Positions 38,561 through 48,011 of a stretch of 64,000 bases of DNA are shown here, one piece after another. The position numbers were made by a program, and so were the translations under genes. The notes under the pieces were generated by a model. That model saw only the letters and a list, made by a program, of their open reading frames with translations. It was not told where the DNA came from and made no database searches. Source of the stretch: UBA2357 sp041916775. Its GTDB lineage: Bacteria > Pseudomonadota > Gammaproteobacteria > Burkholderiales > Rhodocyclaceae. The stretch is from contig JAYRYZ010000011.1 of NCBI GenBank assembly GCA_041916775.1, positions 1-64,000 on the forward strand. The letters are read 5' to 3'. Each line of letters begins with the position of its first letter. The stretch's first letter is position 1.

Positions 38561-39113
38561 GACCCTGTTTTCGGTTCGAGCCCTCGCGCGCCTGGCGATC
38601 GTGTTGGCGAGCACCCTGTCGGCCGCCACGGCGATCCGCCGCGTCGCGCCCGCCAAACAGCGAGCTTGCGATCCGATCCTTCAGGATGAGCGGGTTGGCC
38701 ACCCCATGGAAAAGCACCTCAACGCGGTTGCTGCCGGCGCTGGCAAACCCGATGTCGCCATAACCCAGGATCCGCCCCAGGAAGCTCTGCGTCACGTTGA
38801 TCGCGCGAATGTGGTTGCTGCGGACGTAGTCGGTTTTCCGCGAGAAGACACCCTGCTTGGCGGTCACTGAGTCCGACGTGACGATGTAACTCGCCGAAAG
38901 CTTCAGGTGCAGCGCGCGCATCAGGCCAATGCCGCCGACGCCCACACCGGCAAGCCGGATCAACTCGAAGTCGGCGTAGGTCAGCCCCTGCAGTCCGAGT
39001 GCATTCACCCACAGCCCGGGCAGCAGGTAGGTGACGAGTCCGATCAGGACCAGCAGCCACCAGATCGCGATCGCGCGGTTCGCGATGCGTAGTTGTATCG
39101 TTCTATCGGCCAT
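38514..39113 (-). CDS. PH-domain (YdbS/bPH2-like) membrane protein
   Basis: A 199-residue inner-membrane protein with two transmembrane helices (IAIWWLLVLIGLVTYLLPGL, about residues 15-35; a second at VGVGGIGLMRALHL region) followed by a bacterial PH domain: SASYIVTSDSVTAKQGVFSR, VRSNHIRAINVTQSFLGRIL, YGDIGFASAGSNRVEVLFHG, the strand pattern of YdbS/YdbT proteins. The last 40 residues are basic and overlap the next gene. GGAGA precedes the ATG. Role unknown; possibly envelope stress or membrane organisation. Confidence 0.8.
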   Translation of the reverse strand: MADRTIQLRIANRAIAIWWLLVLIGLVTYLLPGLWVNALGLQGLTYADFELIRLAGVGVGGIGLMRALHLKLSASYIVTSDSVTAKQGVFSRKTDYVRSNHIRAINVTQSFLGRILGYGDIGFASAGSNRVEVLFHGVANPLILKDRIASSLFGGRDAADRRGGRQGARQHDRQAREGSNRKQGHEATARLRAHGRPER

Positions 39114-39193
39114 GGCCGGCTCTCCTGTTTGAGTGGGTTGTCGGGGCCGACCCGAGGTCGTGGCGTTGCCCGCGCCGGGCCGCGCCCGGCGGA

Positions 39194-39240
39194 TTGCTTT
39201 CGAGTTCGCTCGCGCTATAATGAAATCGCATTATTGTCAA
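39194..39240. promoter_or_regulatory. Divergent promoters between the PH-domain gene and the 39317 gene
   Basis: + strand: TTGCTT (39194-39199), 16-bp spacer, TATAAT (39216-39221). - strand: TTGACA (plus TGTCAA, 39235-39240) with TATAGC 15 bp further, overlapping the + strand -10. Overlapping divergent promoters of good quality. Confidence 0.65.
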
Positions 39241-39316
39241 TTGCATTGGCGGTGGAGCCTCGTCCCCGCGCCTTGAAGGCGCCGAGTGCGTGGTGCGCCC
39301 TGCCCTGGAGCGAAAC

Positions 39317-39676
39317 ATGAATATTCCTCGACGCGCACTTGTGCTCTTGCTCTGGCCCGCGTTTTGTGGGCTGGTGGTGGGCGGTGGGCTCGGGCTCATC
39401 ACCGGTTCGCTCTCTGCGGGTCTGCTGTTCGCCGGCATCGCGGTAGTCGTGAGTCTGCTGATCCTGAATGGGTGGGACATGGAGAACATTGCGGGGTCCG
39501 AGCATTCGTTCGCCTCGTCACCAGATCCGCTCTTGGAGGATCCGATCTATGCAAACCTGCCAGGCAACATCTGGCACGCAACGTTGTGCGACCGCAGCGC
39601 AAACAGAGAGCATGCTCTGAGTTTGAGCGACCCGTATGCCCCTTGTTCAGATTTTGACAACGATCGCTGGCACTGA
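39317..39676 (+). CDS. Hypothetical small membrane protein
   Basis: A 119-residue protein with two adjacent transmembrane helices (LVLLLWPAFCGLVVGGGLGL and AGLLFAGIAVVVSLLILNGW, about residues 8-55) and a polar C-terminal tail. The ATG at 39317 has GGAG at 39307-39310 and a strong promoter upstream. It is read towards the end of the transfer operon (convergent with traG) and is not part of it. No family recognised. Confidence 0.65.
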   Translation: MNIPRRALVLLLWPAFCGLVVGGGLGLITGSLSAGLLFAGIAVVVSLLILNGWDMENIAGSEHSFASSPDPLLEDPIYANLPGNIWHATLCDRSANREHALSLSDPYAPCSDFDNDRWH

Positions 39677-39712
39677 CGAAACCCTGGGCGCGGTGAGCGA
39701 TCCAGCCTCGCA

Positions 39713-42604
39713 TCACCGCCCTCCTCCCCCGCCTTTCTCGCGCTTCTCCTCCTGCGCTTTTTCGAGCTGCTGCTTCGCGCTTCGACCATCTGGTTGATCT
39801 CCGAGATAATGGAAGATCGAGGTCTTGTCAGCGGCCTCGTCGAAGCCCTTGTCGAGACCGACCTTGCCGCGCCCAATCTCGTCCAGGTGGGTCTCGCGTT
39901 TGGCGCGTTCAGCGGCCTCGGCGTCCGCCATGTCCTGCTGAAGCCTGGTTTCGGAACGGGGCACGCTCGGGTCGGCATTGACCCCCACCGCCGCTATCCG
40001 CTCACGCTGAGCCGCGCCCCAGCCCGCCACGCTATCCGGACTGGCGGCTTCGCCGCCGATCACGAGCGATGCGCCGGCCGCACGCGCTTCCAGCACGGCT
40101 GGATCCCGGTATGAACCCGGTGTCACGGTGACATTACCCGGCCCGGCGCCCTCGAACAGCACCGCCTTGGGTGTGCCGTCGAGCCCGACCCCGATCCCGG
40201 ACTCGTTGAAGAAGCGGTTCGCCCACATCAGCGCTTCGTCGCCAGTGGCGCCCAGAGCGTTGTTGCGATGCAGGAACTCGTTGAACTCCGGGGTCCAGTC
40301 GAGCTTTCCGCTCAGGGCGGCGCTCTTGACCAGTTCGGCGGACTGGCGGTACTCCTCGGACTGCCGGAATGCCGCACTCGCACTCTCCCGGAAGGAACGT
40401 GCCTCCCCGATACTGGCCGCGATCCGGTTCGCCTCTTCCTGGTTGGAGCCCGATAGCCGCTTGAAGTCCTCTGATCGCGCCCAGTCGTTCGTGAAGGATC
40501 CGGTATCCCGCACACCAATTTCGTCAGCCGAGTCCTGCGCGCGCTTCACTGCGGCCGTGATCTGGTTGCTTGTGGTCTGCCTACCGTCTGCAGAGATGGG
40601 AACGAGAGCGGCGATTTTGCCAGCGATCGAATCCGGGGCTGCCCGTCCACCACCCGTGTTGCTATTGAGGGTAAGGGCAAGCGCCGAATTGGCGGTCGAC
40701 GTATCCGTAATCCCCAGATCGCGCGCCAGGTTGTCCCGAATGCTGCGTAGCTGTTGAGTCGTACTCTGATCCTGCACCCCCTCACGACTACTGAACCCCG
40801 CGCTGCCCGCCGTACCCGCCGAGGTCGCATCCGCATTCGACAGGATCCGGTCGAAAGCTGCGGCCGTGGATCGATCCGCCGATCGGCTCTGATCTTCAGC
40901 AAATGCGTGCGCCTTACTCGACGCCTCACCCATCCGGTTGGAGATCTCGGTCGAGCTGCCCAGGCTGACGACGTTCTTGCCGATGTTCTGGGTGTAGCGC
41001 ATGCCCCCGATGTCGCCCGCACGTTCGTCGATCTCGGTGCGGCCCTTGTAATCGGTGAATGAACTCATGTGGGCCGAAGACCGGTTGGGCGAGAGCTGCT
41101 GTTGCTGGAAGCTCACATTGCCCTGGCTGATGTTGCCGGCCGCGGCCTGGTTCGCGATCGGCCCGGTCGCGGTGCCCACCGCAGCGCTCATGCTTTGCGC
41201 GACGCCGGCAATCTTGTTCAACCCAAACACCACGGCCGCGGCGATCACCGGGACCGAGACCACCATGTTGCCCATGACGGCCATCGAGGACACGGTGTTG
41301 CTATAGATCGGCGAAGCGGTCAGCAGGCTCAAACCGGCATCGGCCGCACCGCCCTGGTAGGCTGCGGAGGCGGCGTTCTTCGCCCATGCCAGCGTGCCCA
41401 GATAGTTGATGACCGCATAGATCGGTGGCCACAACGCGATCCAGGTCAGCCCAAGGGCGTAGGATTTCAGCATCTGGAGCGCCTGCGGCCCGCCAAAGAT
41501 CATCGAGAGCAACAACACGAACGGAAACAGCCCGTAGAGCATGGCTTCGATCCCGTTGCGGATGAGCGGCATCGCCTCGCTCATCATGGAGCCGCTGGTG
41601 ATCTGCTGGGCGTTAAGCTGCGCGGCCGCTTGCGCACGTGCCACGCCGAGGAGGGTCGCGGACGGATCCTCGGAGCGCTGGCTCATCATCATATTCGCAT
41701 CCCGCACCGCGTTGATCAGCGCATTCTGGCGAATGATCGTGGCGGCATCAGTGGCCGCGTCGGCGATCGCGCCGCGGGTGTATGCGGCTGGCAACTGGTT
41801 GGCGAGTAGTGTGGCGGCCTCCGTCGCCGGCAGCGTGCCGCCGGCAAGCTGCAGCGCCGGATTGAGCTCGAGGCCCAGCTTTTCCAGGAGGGCATTGGTG
41901 GCGGGCACGAGGCGTGGCGTGAGCAGCGTATAGGCGACCGTACACTGTTTGGGCTCGATCAGCCCGGTCGCCGGATCGGTGATACCGGTGAAGCGCGCCG
42001 GATTCGTATCGGAAAGCAGCGGCCACAAGTCGGTCGAGCCCGAGAAAGCCGCGGCCGGGATGAAGCCTTGGCTGACATCGTAGAAGGTGCAGTTCTGGAG
42101 GAAATTCACGACATCGGTGCGCAAGGCCGGATCGGTGAAGGACACTTGGCGCGACTTCTCGACGAGGCGCGCACCGAACATCAGTCCATTGTTCGCGAAG
42201 GTGAGTTCGGTTGGCAGCGCCCCCGGGCCAGGTAGCACCGTGAGCGCCGTCTCGAAGAGCTCGGTGAGGCTGTTTCCGACCGAGCTGACGATCCCTGCCT
42301 GGGCGGCCAGGCCGAGCGGCACGTTGTCGATCACCCCGGGTGCGGTCCCGCCGACCTTGTCGACCACCTGAACGGTCGCCTTGGGCACGAAGAGCACGAG
42401 ATAGATCACGATCACGCTCATCAGCCACTTCGGCCCGAGCAGGCGATCCGGGGCCATCGCGCTGGCGACCAGCGCAGCAAAGAAGCCGACGACAAAGACC
42501 AGGGCAATCGCGCTCAGGAAGGTGCTGCCGCCCATCAAGGCGGCGAGCGCGTTGAAGAGCCCGGTCAGCGCATCGACGTTGCCGTAGGAATAGATCTCGT
42601 ACAT
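39713..42604 (-). CDS. traG: TraG mating-pair stabilisation protein
   Basis: A 963-residue F-type TraG (F TraG is 938 residues). The N-terminal membrane domain has helices near residues 33-55, 60-85, 360-385, 415-440 and 465-490 (for example FLSAIALVFVVGFFAALVAS, VVFGLNKIAGVAQSM); a long periplasmic Ala/Ser-rich C-terminus follows, ending in a charged Lys/Glu tail. TraG acts in pilus assembly and mating-pair stabilisation in the SXT/F T4SS. Last gene of the - strand transfer operon, 13 nt after traH. Its TraG_N-domain start MYEIYSYGNVDALTGLFNAL is typical. Confidence 0.92.
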   Translation of the reverse strand: MYEIYSYGNVDALTGLFNALAALMGGSTFLSAIALVFVVGFFAALVASAMAPDRLLGPKWLMSVIVIYLVLFVPKATVQVVDKVGGTAPGVIDNVPLGLAAQAGIVSSVGNSLTELFETALTVLPGPGALPTELTFANNGLMFGARLVEKSRQVSFTDPALRTDVVNFLQNCTFYDVSQGFIPAAAFSGSTDLWPLLSDTNPARFTGITDPATGLIEPKQCTVAYTLLTPRLVPATNALLEKLGLELNPALQLAGGTLPATEAATLLANQLPAAYTRGAIADAATDAATIIRQNALINAVRDANMMMSQRSEDPSATLLGVARAQAAAQLNAQQITSGSMMSEAMPLIRNGIEAMLYGLFPFVLLLSMIFGGPQALQMLKSYALGLTWIALWPPIYAVINYLGTLAWAKNAASAAYQGGAADAGLSLLTASPIYSNTVSSMAVMGNMVVSVPVIAAAVVFGLNKIAGVAQSMSAAVGTATGPIANQAAAGNISQGNVSFQQQQLSPNRSSAHMSSFTDYKGRTEIDERAGDIGGMRYTQNIGKNVVSLGSSTEISNRMGEASSKAHAFAEDQSRSADRSTAAAFDRILSNADATSAGTAGSAGFSSREGVQDQSTTQQLRSIRDNLARDLGITDTSTANSALALTLNSNTGGGRAAPDSIAGKIAALVPISADGRQTTSNQITAAVKRAQDSADEIGVRDTGSFTNDWARSEDFKRLSGSNQEEANRIAASIGEARSFRESASAAFRQSEEYRQSAELVKSAALSGKLDWTPEFNEFLHRNNALGATGDEALMWANRFFNESGIGVGLDGTPKAVLFEGAGPGNVTVTPGSYRDPAVLEARAAGASLVIGGEAASPDSVAGWGAAQRERIAAVGVNADPSVPRSETRLQQDMADAEAAERAKRETHLDEIGRGKVGLDKGFDEAADKTSIFHYLGDQPDGRSAKQQLEKAQEEKREKGGGGGR

Positions 42605-42617
42605 GGCGCGCCCCCGA

Positions 42618-44063
42618 TCAGCGGCCCATCGGCGCCGAGGCCGAGTAACCCAAGAGATCGGCGACCTGTTGCGGCATGTTCGCCCGCAGGCTGCGTTCGA
42701 GCTGCTGGATGTCCTGGGCGATCGTCACGAAGGTCTGGGTGCGCTGATCGGCGATCTTGCGATCGTTCTCGAGACTGCGTAGCAACTCCTGGGCGTTCTG
42801 ACGGTGCATGGCCATTTGCTGCGCCTGCTGGTCATTGAGCTTGGCATTGAGTTGCGCCGTGTCCATGCCCATGCGCGCCGCCCGCGACAACAGTGCGTAA
42901 GCGAACTCGACCGCGACATACTCGGTGTACTGGCCGATCTTCGATTCCGCGATCGCCGGGTTGTTGATCGCGTTCGAGCTCGAGAGCAGCCGATAGACCG
43001 GCGCCGGCACCGCATTCACGAAGTTCACCTCGACCTCGGTCGGCGCCCCGCTGCGGGTCGCGATCTTGTCCGAGAGCGAGCGCATGGTGTCGCGCACCCG
43101 GGTGACGATCGAGGGCATGGTTTCCACTGACTCCACGACCGAGTTGCAGTCCGATCCGCCGCATGTCAGGAGCTTCACCCGCACATGGCCCGCGGGCAGC
43201 GAGCCACCCGAAGCCACATTGCCGTATAGCAGATCAGCGGTATTGCGAATCGTCGGCGGATAGACCCGCGGTTCGGACGCCCCGTCGGTCGCACGTGGGT
43301 AGATCGTCGTGCCGGTGAGCGACATGATCAGCTCGCGATCCTTGTCGTCAAGATGCGCCCAGCGCTTCACGACCGACCAGACCAGGTTGCCGGTGAAGGG
43401 CACGATATCCCGCGTTGCGGCACTGGCGGCACCGGAACTGAGCACACTGTTCACGTCCGAGGACTTGGTGCACTTGGTACGCGCCGCCTCGGCATCCATG
43501 CCGAGCGTGCCGGCGATCTTCTGGCAGGCACTGCTGGTCTCGAGCCCGGCCTTTCCGGCGATGCTCGACACAAGCGAGGTCGCAGCCTCGCAGGAGTTGA
43601 TGTTGGCGCGGTTCACAAACGACTCCAGATCCTTGAACCACTCGATCGTCGAACCGAAGAGCGGCTCGACCGATTTCAGCATCATCTGGAACGCAACGCC
43701 GGGCAACGCCGAGGTCACGTTCTTCAACATGTTCTTGAACTCGTCCGATGAGATGTGCGAGAACGAGCCCCCAAAGACGTCGATTCCGCCGCAGCCGGCC
43801 TTCACATAGGGCAGTGCGATCGCGGCCAGGTTGTAGTTCTTGGTGGGTGTCCGGATGAAGAGCGAGCCCCCGGTATAGGTGCTCAGGGCCTGGCCCTGGA
43901 AGGCCTGGGGTGCGGTGAGGTTGCCGACCGCGCCGAGGTCGTCGAACATCGCCTGCGCCGACGCATTCAGCGTGCCGGCGTGAGCGGTTCCGATGCCGGC
44001 AGAGACGGTGATGCCGAGGGCGAGTACAAGCGCACGCGCGCCGGTGGAAGGCAGGCTTGTCAT
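42618..44063 (-). CDS. traH: TraH pilus assembly protein
   Basis: A 481-residue periplasmic protein (F TraH about 458). Signal peptide ends near residue 30 (ISAGIGTAHA). The family core is clear: AMFDDLGAVGNLTAPQAFQG, TGGSLFIRTPTKNYNLAAIA, LPYVKAGCGGIDVFGGSFSH and INSCEAATSL. The C-terminal part is coiled coil (residues about 395-470). TraH works with TraF and TraU in F pilus assembly. Stop and start overlap with traF (ATGA). Confidence 0.93.
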   Translation of the reverse strand: MTSLPSTGARALVLALGITVSAGIGTAHAGTLNASAQAMFDDLGAVGNLTAPQAFQGQALSTYTGGSLFIRTPTKNYNLAAIALPYVKAGCGGIDVFGGSFSHISSDEFKNMLKNVTSALPGVAFQMMLKSVEPLFGSTIEWFKDLESFVNRANINSCEAATSLVSSIAGKAGLETSSACQKIAGTLGMDAEAARTKCTKSSDVNSVLSSGAASAATRDIVPFTGNLVWSVVKRWAHLDDKDRELIMSLTGTTIYPRATDGASEPRVYPPTIRNTADLLYGNVASGGSLPAGHVRVKLLTCGGSDCNSVVESVETMPSIVTRVRDTMRSLSDKIATRSGAPTEVEVNFVNAVPAPVYRLLSSSNAINNPAIAESKIGQYTEYVAVEFAYALLSRAARMGMDTAQLNAKLNDQQAQQMAMHRQNAQELLRSLENDRKIADQRTQTFVTIAQDIQQLERSLRANMPQQVADLLGYSASAPMGR

Positions 44064-44896
44064 CTCAAGTCTCCTGAGAACGAGCGGATCGGCGTCGCAG
44101 CGCGCACCGACTCGCTCGAGGGGTTGGCGAGCGCGACGATGCGGTCGGTGAGTTCCATTTCGTTCAGTACCCCATAGCTCACCGGGGTGATCGATCCCGC
44201 CGCCGGATCCGCGAGGAAGAGCGCCGGCACCGTTTCGACCTGGAGCGTGCGCGAGATCCCGTTGTCGTGGCGCGGTTCCGGAAAGTCGGGCAATCCGCCG
44301 CCGTCGAGACTCACCGGGAACACCTGGATGCCGGTCAGGCGGCTAAAGCCCGCGAGGATGGGCGCGAACGCATGGCAGTACGGGCAGTCGCTTTTGAAGA
44401 AGAAGTAGAAGACGTGCGAGCTCGCCATGCGCTCGAGCGTTTCGAGCGCATTGGATTTCTTGGTCTCATGGTACGCGGCGAGCCCCAGCGGATTGACCGG
44501 TCGCTCGAGGGTGAAGTCGAATTCGGGATTGGACCAGATGACGCGCTGCCAGACGTCGGCGACCTCACTCGCACGACGCACCATGGCGGTCTGCACTCTG
44601 GCCATGGCATGGACGTTTTCCGGGGAAGGGTCGAGAAACGCCCGGTAGCGCGCGCGCTTAACTTCTTCCTGGTAGGCCTCGAAGCGCTTCACGAGATCGG
44701 CGCCCGGATCGCGATTCGCGGATGCCGGTTCGCGCGCCTCTTCTCGTGGCGGGGGCGGATCCTCGTACCAGAACCAGCCGCGCTCACGGGCCTCGAAGTA
44801 TTCCGCGGGATCGGCCGCGGGATCGGCTACGGCCGATGCAGCCAGGAGCGCGGCCAGCGCGCTGATGGCGAGTCGAGCCGACCGCGACGTTTTCAT
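44060..44896 (-). CDS. traF: TraF thioredoxin-like assembly protein
   Basis: A 278-residue periplasmic protein (F TraF 247) with a signal peptide, an acidic/charged N-terminal part (EYFEARERGWFWYEDPPP is the conserved TraF WYEDP motif) and a thioredoxin-like C-terminus carrying FKSDCPYCHAFAPILAGFSR (active-site CPYC near residue 182) and TVPALFLADP as the cis-proline loop. It aids folding of disulphide-rich transfer proteins. Overlaps both neighbours by 4 nt. Confidence 0.93.
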   Translation of the reverse strand: MKTSRSARLAISALAALLAASAVADPAADPAEYFEARERGWFWYEDPPPPREEAREPASANRDPGADLVKRFEAYQEEVKRARYRAFLDPSPENVHAMARVQTAMVRRASEVADVWQRVIWSNPEFDFTLERPVNPLGLAAYHETKKSNALETLERMASSHVFYFFFKSDCPYCHAFAPILAGFSRLTGIQVFPVSLDGGGLPDFPEPRHDNGISRTLQVETVPALFLADPAAGSITPVSYGVLNEMELTDRIVALANPSSESVRAATPIRSFSGDLR

Positions 44897-45291
44897 AGCC
44901 CGCCCCCTTCTTCCGGGACGCGGCCGTTCTCGCAGAAGCTGATCTCATAGACGAGTTGCTTGTCCGCGACGGTGTTGCTCGCCCCCTCTGGGGTCCGGTC
45001 GAGCACGTTGGCCTGGCGCGTATCGACCTCGAGGCGCGCGCACCCGGGCTTCTTGTGCGCTCTGATGCGCTTGACGGTGATCAGGATCGGGGCATTTGAT
45101 CCGAACTCGCGGGCCATGAACTGCGCGGCTTCGCCCACGAGTTGACCCTCGGCACGGCCGAGCCGGATCGCCTCGATCAGCAAGGGCTTTATCGTCGTGA
45201 CTTCGCGCGTCTGGGCCTGTGCGGGCGACGTGGCCAGGCTGGCCAGCAGCGCACACAGCGTCACGGTCGTGATGCGGGTACGACTTAGCAT
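44893..45291 (-). CDS. Periplasmic hypothetical transfer-operon protein
   Basis: A 132-residue protein with a signal peptide (TLCALLASLATSPAQAQ, cleavage after about residue 27). The mature part has beta strands (ILITVKRIRAHKKPGCARLE) and two Cys residues. It lies between traN and traF with 4-nt overlaps on the traF side and 7 nt on the traN side, so it is an integral operon gene. No known Tra family recognised; perhaps a pilus assembly accessory. Confidence 0.6.
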   Translation of the reverse strand: MLSRTRITTVTLCALLASLATSPAQAQTREVTTIKPLLIEAIRLGRAEGQLVGEAAQFMAREFGSNAPILITVKRIRAHKKPGCARLEVDTRQANVLDRTPEGASNTVADKQLVYEISFCENGRVPEEGGGL

Positions 45292-47276
45292 TTACCGCCT
45301 CCGTAATAGCATTCCATGGGGTTGGCACGCCCGATCGTCTCGGTCATCTCGACCGCGGCCGCATTGATCTCGTCAATGAACTCCGACAGATCCATTCGCG
45401 AGAGATCGAGGCGTTGCAGCTCCTCCGGGGTGAAACCCTGGCAATGCGGCGTTCGCGCATCACCCATCGGTAGCCCAAGTTGCCCCCTGCCCTGTTGATG
45501 TACGAGCTTCGCCAGGCGGCTGTTGAAGCAGCAGTAGGTGTAGGTCCGCTCGATACAGGTCTTGATGATCGGCAGGCGCCTCGAGCAATAGTTGCCCTTC
45601 GAGACGCACAACTCGGCGTCGCGCTTGAGCGCGAGTTCATGCTCGGCGTCCTCGCACTCGAGGATCCCGGACATCTGGATCGCCAGAATGGCGATCGTCC
45701 AGTAGGACGGCACGAGCGTGGACATGAAGGACTTGACCGTAATGTCACCGGCGAGCATGCCGGCGAGCGCGGAACTGGTCCCTGTGCCGAACAGCGAAGA
45801 GAAGCCCGAGATCAGGAAATCGGGTGCGTTCGAGGCGAACAGCGCGTCGAAGGTGTAGCTCGATACGGCCGCTTTGCCGATCGCAGCGCCAGTCCCCATG
45901 GCGATCGACAGATTGTTGAACATCGAGCCCGCTGGGCTGCCACCGCGGTTGCAGCAATTGACAAGCCCGAAGAGTTTCTTCCTGCAGCGGTTGTCAAAGC
46001 CGCGGAAGACCTGGGTGGCATCAGTCATGTACTTGCCCGCCTCGCGACCGGCTTCCATGTAGGCGATCACCGCCAGAAAGTCGGTGTCCGGCTCATGCCC
46101 GGTATCCCAGGTCATGCCTTCGCGATCGGTGTAGGTCTGCGCCCCGCAGTTGAGCACGCTCTCGGTACGACGTGTGTCCCGGTTCGTGCAACTGAAATTC
46201 TGGGTCTCTGCGGTGCAAAAGCGTGGATCGAAGGCGTCGTAATCGACACAGGTGAGCGCCCCGAGCGCGGTGCATGCGCCAAAGCGCGGCTGATGGCAAT
46301 CCGAGCGGGGATCGCGGTTCACACAGTTGAAGGTGTTGGTGAAGGCCCAGCAAGTGCGCCCGACCGGCAAGCGGTTGATGGTGCGCACCGCTGGGAAGCT
46401 GTCGGAGCACTCGGACGTCGCCCGTTCGCACTTGTCGAGCCGGCCCGTTGGTCCACCCATTCCCGGCAGGGTCTCGACCCCGTCGGGGGGCAGCAGACCG
46501 GGCGGCACCCGGCTCTCGTAGTCGGCGCAGGGGTTGTCCCACCACTCTTCGACATGAGGCGTCGCATCGGCGCGAATGACCTCGGTGATCACCTCGATGT
46601 CCGGCGTGCGCATCTCGTCAGTCCAGTAATCGACGCAATAGCCACCGATAGACGCCTCGGTTTCAAGGCATGTCGCCACTTCGCGGGTCTCGACACGCTC
46701 GCAGTAGTATTTCACCCCGTCGTCGAGCGGCCCGCTCATGCTTGCCGGGCAATGCCAGGTGACGTTGACCTTGCGCACCTTCTTGCATTCCTGATCGAGC
46801 GCGCGCAGATAGTAGTTGTTGCACGACTGAATATCCGAGGTGACGATGCCGCGATCAACCGAGTCGGTCGAGCAGTCCGAGTAGCCCGCGGCAATGCCGT
46901 CGAGCAGCGGCATGTCGGTGACCGCGATCGCGGCCCGCACCTCGGGGTCATCGACCATGCTGGGCAGATACGCGCGTATTTCGGCATCGGCCTGGCCTGT
47001 GTTGATCGCCTCGCATTCGACCGAGGTCTCGTCAGCGCAGGCGCTGAGCTTTGCCGTAGCCGCACCACCTAGTTCCGACGAGCCGAGTGAGGCTTCGGGC
47101 GGGGTGGCCGTATAGCCGGGGGTCATCTCGATCACCGGCGCCTCGGAGAGATCGGTCTGAATGGTCGCCCCCGCGGCGAGCCCTGCAGCCCGTGCCTCCG
47201 CGGCCGGATCGGCGATCGCGAGGCCGGGGACCAGCGTCAGGATGCCGGCGAGAAGAAGTCTAAGCTGCGGCCTCAC
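45285..47276 (-). CDS. traN: TraN mating-pair stabilisation outer-membrane protein
   Basis: A 663-residue Cys-rich protein (F TraN 602). The GTG at 47276 gives a good signal peptide (VRPQLRLLLAGILTLVPGLA, then IADPAAEARAAG) and its GTGA overlaps the trbC stop; the ORF from 47414 is rejected. Dozens of cysteines occur in CxxxC and CNY patterns (SDIQSCNNYYLRAL, CNRGGSPAGSMFNN, CFNSRLAKLVHQQG), and the final GRANPMECYYGGGKC is the TraN end. TraN recognises recipient outer-membrane proteins to stabilise mating pairs. Confidence 0.9.
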   Translation of the reverse strand: MRPQLRLLLAGILTLVPGLAIADPAAEARAAGLAAGATIQTDLSEAPVIEMTPGYTATPPEASLGSSELGGAATAKLSACADETSVECEAINTGQADAEIRAYLPSMVDDPEVRAAIAVTDMPLLDGIAAGYSDCSTDSVDRGIVTSDIQSCNNYYLRALDQECKKVRKVNVTWHCPASMSGPLDDGVKYYCERVETREVATCLETEASIGGYCVDYWTDEMRTPDIEVITEVIRADATPHVEEWWDNPCADYESRVPPGLLPPDGVETLPGMGGPTGRLDKCERATSECSDSFPAVRTINRLPVGRTCWAFTNTFNCVNRDPRSDCHQPRFGACTALGALTCVDYDAFDPRFCTAETQNFSCTNRDTRRTESVLNCGAQTYTDREGMTWDTGHEPDTDFLAVIAYMEAGREAGKYMTDATQVFRGFDNRCRKKLFGLVNCCNRGGSPAGSMFNNLSIAMGTGAAIGKAAVSSYTFDALFASNAPDFLISGFSSLFGTGTSSALAGMLAGDITVKSFMSTLVPSYWTIAILAIQMSGILECEDAEHELALKRDAELCVSKGNYCSRRLPIIKTCIERTYTYCCFNSRLAKLVHQQGRGQLGLPMGDARTPHCQGFTPEELQRLDLSRMDLSEFIDEINAAAVEMTETIGRANPMECYYGGGKC

Positions 47277-48010
47277 TGCTGCGCCCCCGCCCTGCCCGCG
47301 CGCAATGCGCGGGCATCCTGTTCGAAGCCTTCGGCCCGCATCTCGATCCGCTCGAGCGCATAGTCGATCGAGATGTCGCCCGACACCCGAACATAGTCCT
47401 GGTCGCCAAAGCATTGCCCGGTGGCGCAGCTACTCGGGGTGGCGCCACTGCGCAGCAGCACATAGGTCGGCACCGCGGTGACACCGAAGCGGGTGAAGGC
47501 CTCGGAGTCGATGACCCAGGCGACCGTGCGATCGCCGATCAGGGCCTGCGCCGCGGCCATCGTTGTCTTGAGACTGCCCCCGACAAGGCCCCGCAGCACG
47601 AGCGTGGTCGAGCGCGCTTCGGCATCTGCCACCATGCGCGCAAGCGAGGCCTCGGGCATCGAGAACGACACGAAGGCGAGCAAGGTCGGCTCGTTGGACG
47701 GGATGGGGTTCGCAGCCGCCGCATACTGTTTGGCGAGCGCTTCGACATCGATCGCGCTGTTCGGCACGAGTGGCTCGGGGAGGTTCTCCATCCTCACCGT
47801 CGGCACGCCCGAGGGTTGGCCGCTTTGTGCACGTTCAGCGGCCTGGTCCGCCCGCTCGACGGCGCGCTCGACGGCGCGCTCGATGCGCGCCCGCAGCGCC
47901 TCGTCGAGCAGCGCCTCGTCCGGCGGGGTTTGAGCGCCCGCCGGCGCGGCCAGGATGAAGGTGAGCGCGAGGGCGACGCAGCCAAGGGCGGGAAAGACTT
48001 TCGCGTGCAT
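47273..48010 (-). CDS. trbC: TrbC F-type pilin assembly protein
   Basis: A 245-residue periplasmic protein (F TrbC 212). Signal peptide to about residue 26, then a coiled-coil ERAVERAVERADQAAERA stretch and a thioredoxin-like fold: LAFVSFSMPEASLARMVADA, TTLVLRGLVGGSLKTTMAAA, VIDSEAFTRFGVTAVPTYVL (cis-Pro). TrbC is required for pilus assembly. Overlaps traN (GTGA) and lies 1 nt after traU. Confidence 0.9.
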   Translation of the reverse strand: MHAKVFPALGCVALALTFILAAPAGAQTPPDEALLDEALRARIERAVERAVERADQAAERAQSGQPSGVPTVRMENLPEPLVPNSAIDVEALAKQYAAAANPIPSNEPTLLAFVSFSMPEASLARMVADAEARSTTLVLRGLVGGSLKTTMAAAQALIGDRTVAWVIDSEAFTRFGVTAVPTYVLLRSGATPSSCATGQCFGDQDYVRVSGDISIDYALERIEMRAEGFEQDARALRAGRAGAQQ

Positions 48011-48011
48011 G

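Noticed and set aside
45480..47072. 530-codon open frame on the + strand
   Set aside because: It is antisense to traN, a clear Cys-rich Tra protein on the - strand; the frame has biased Arg/Gly/His content typical of GC-rich shadow frames.
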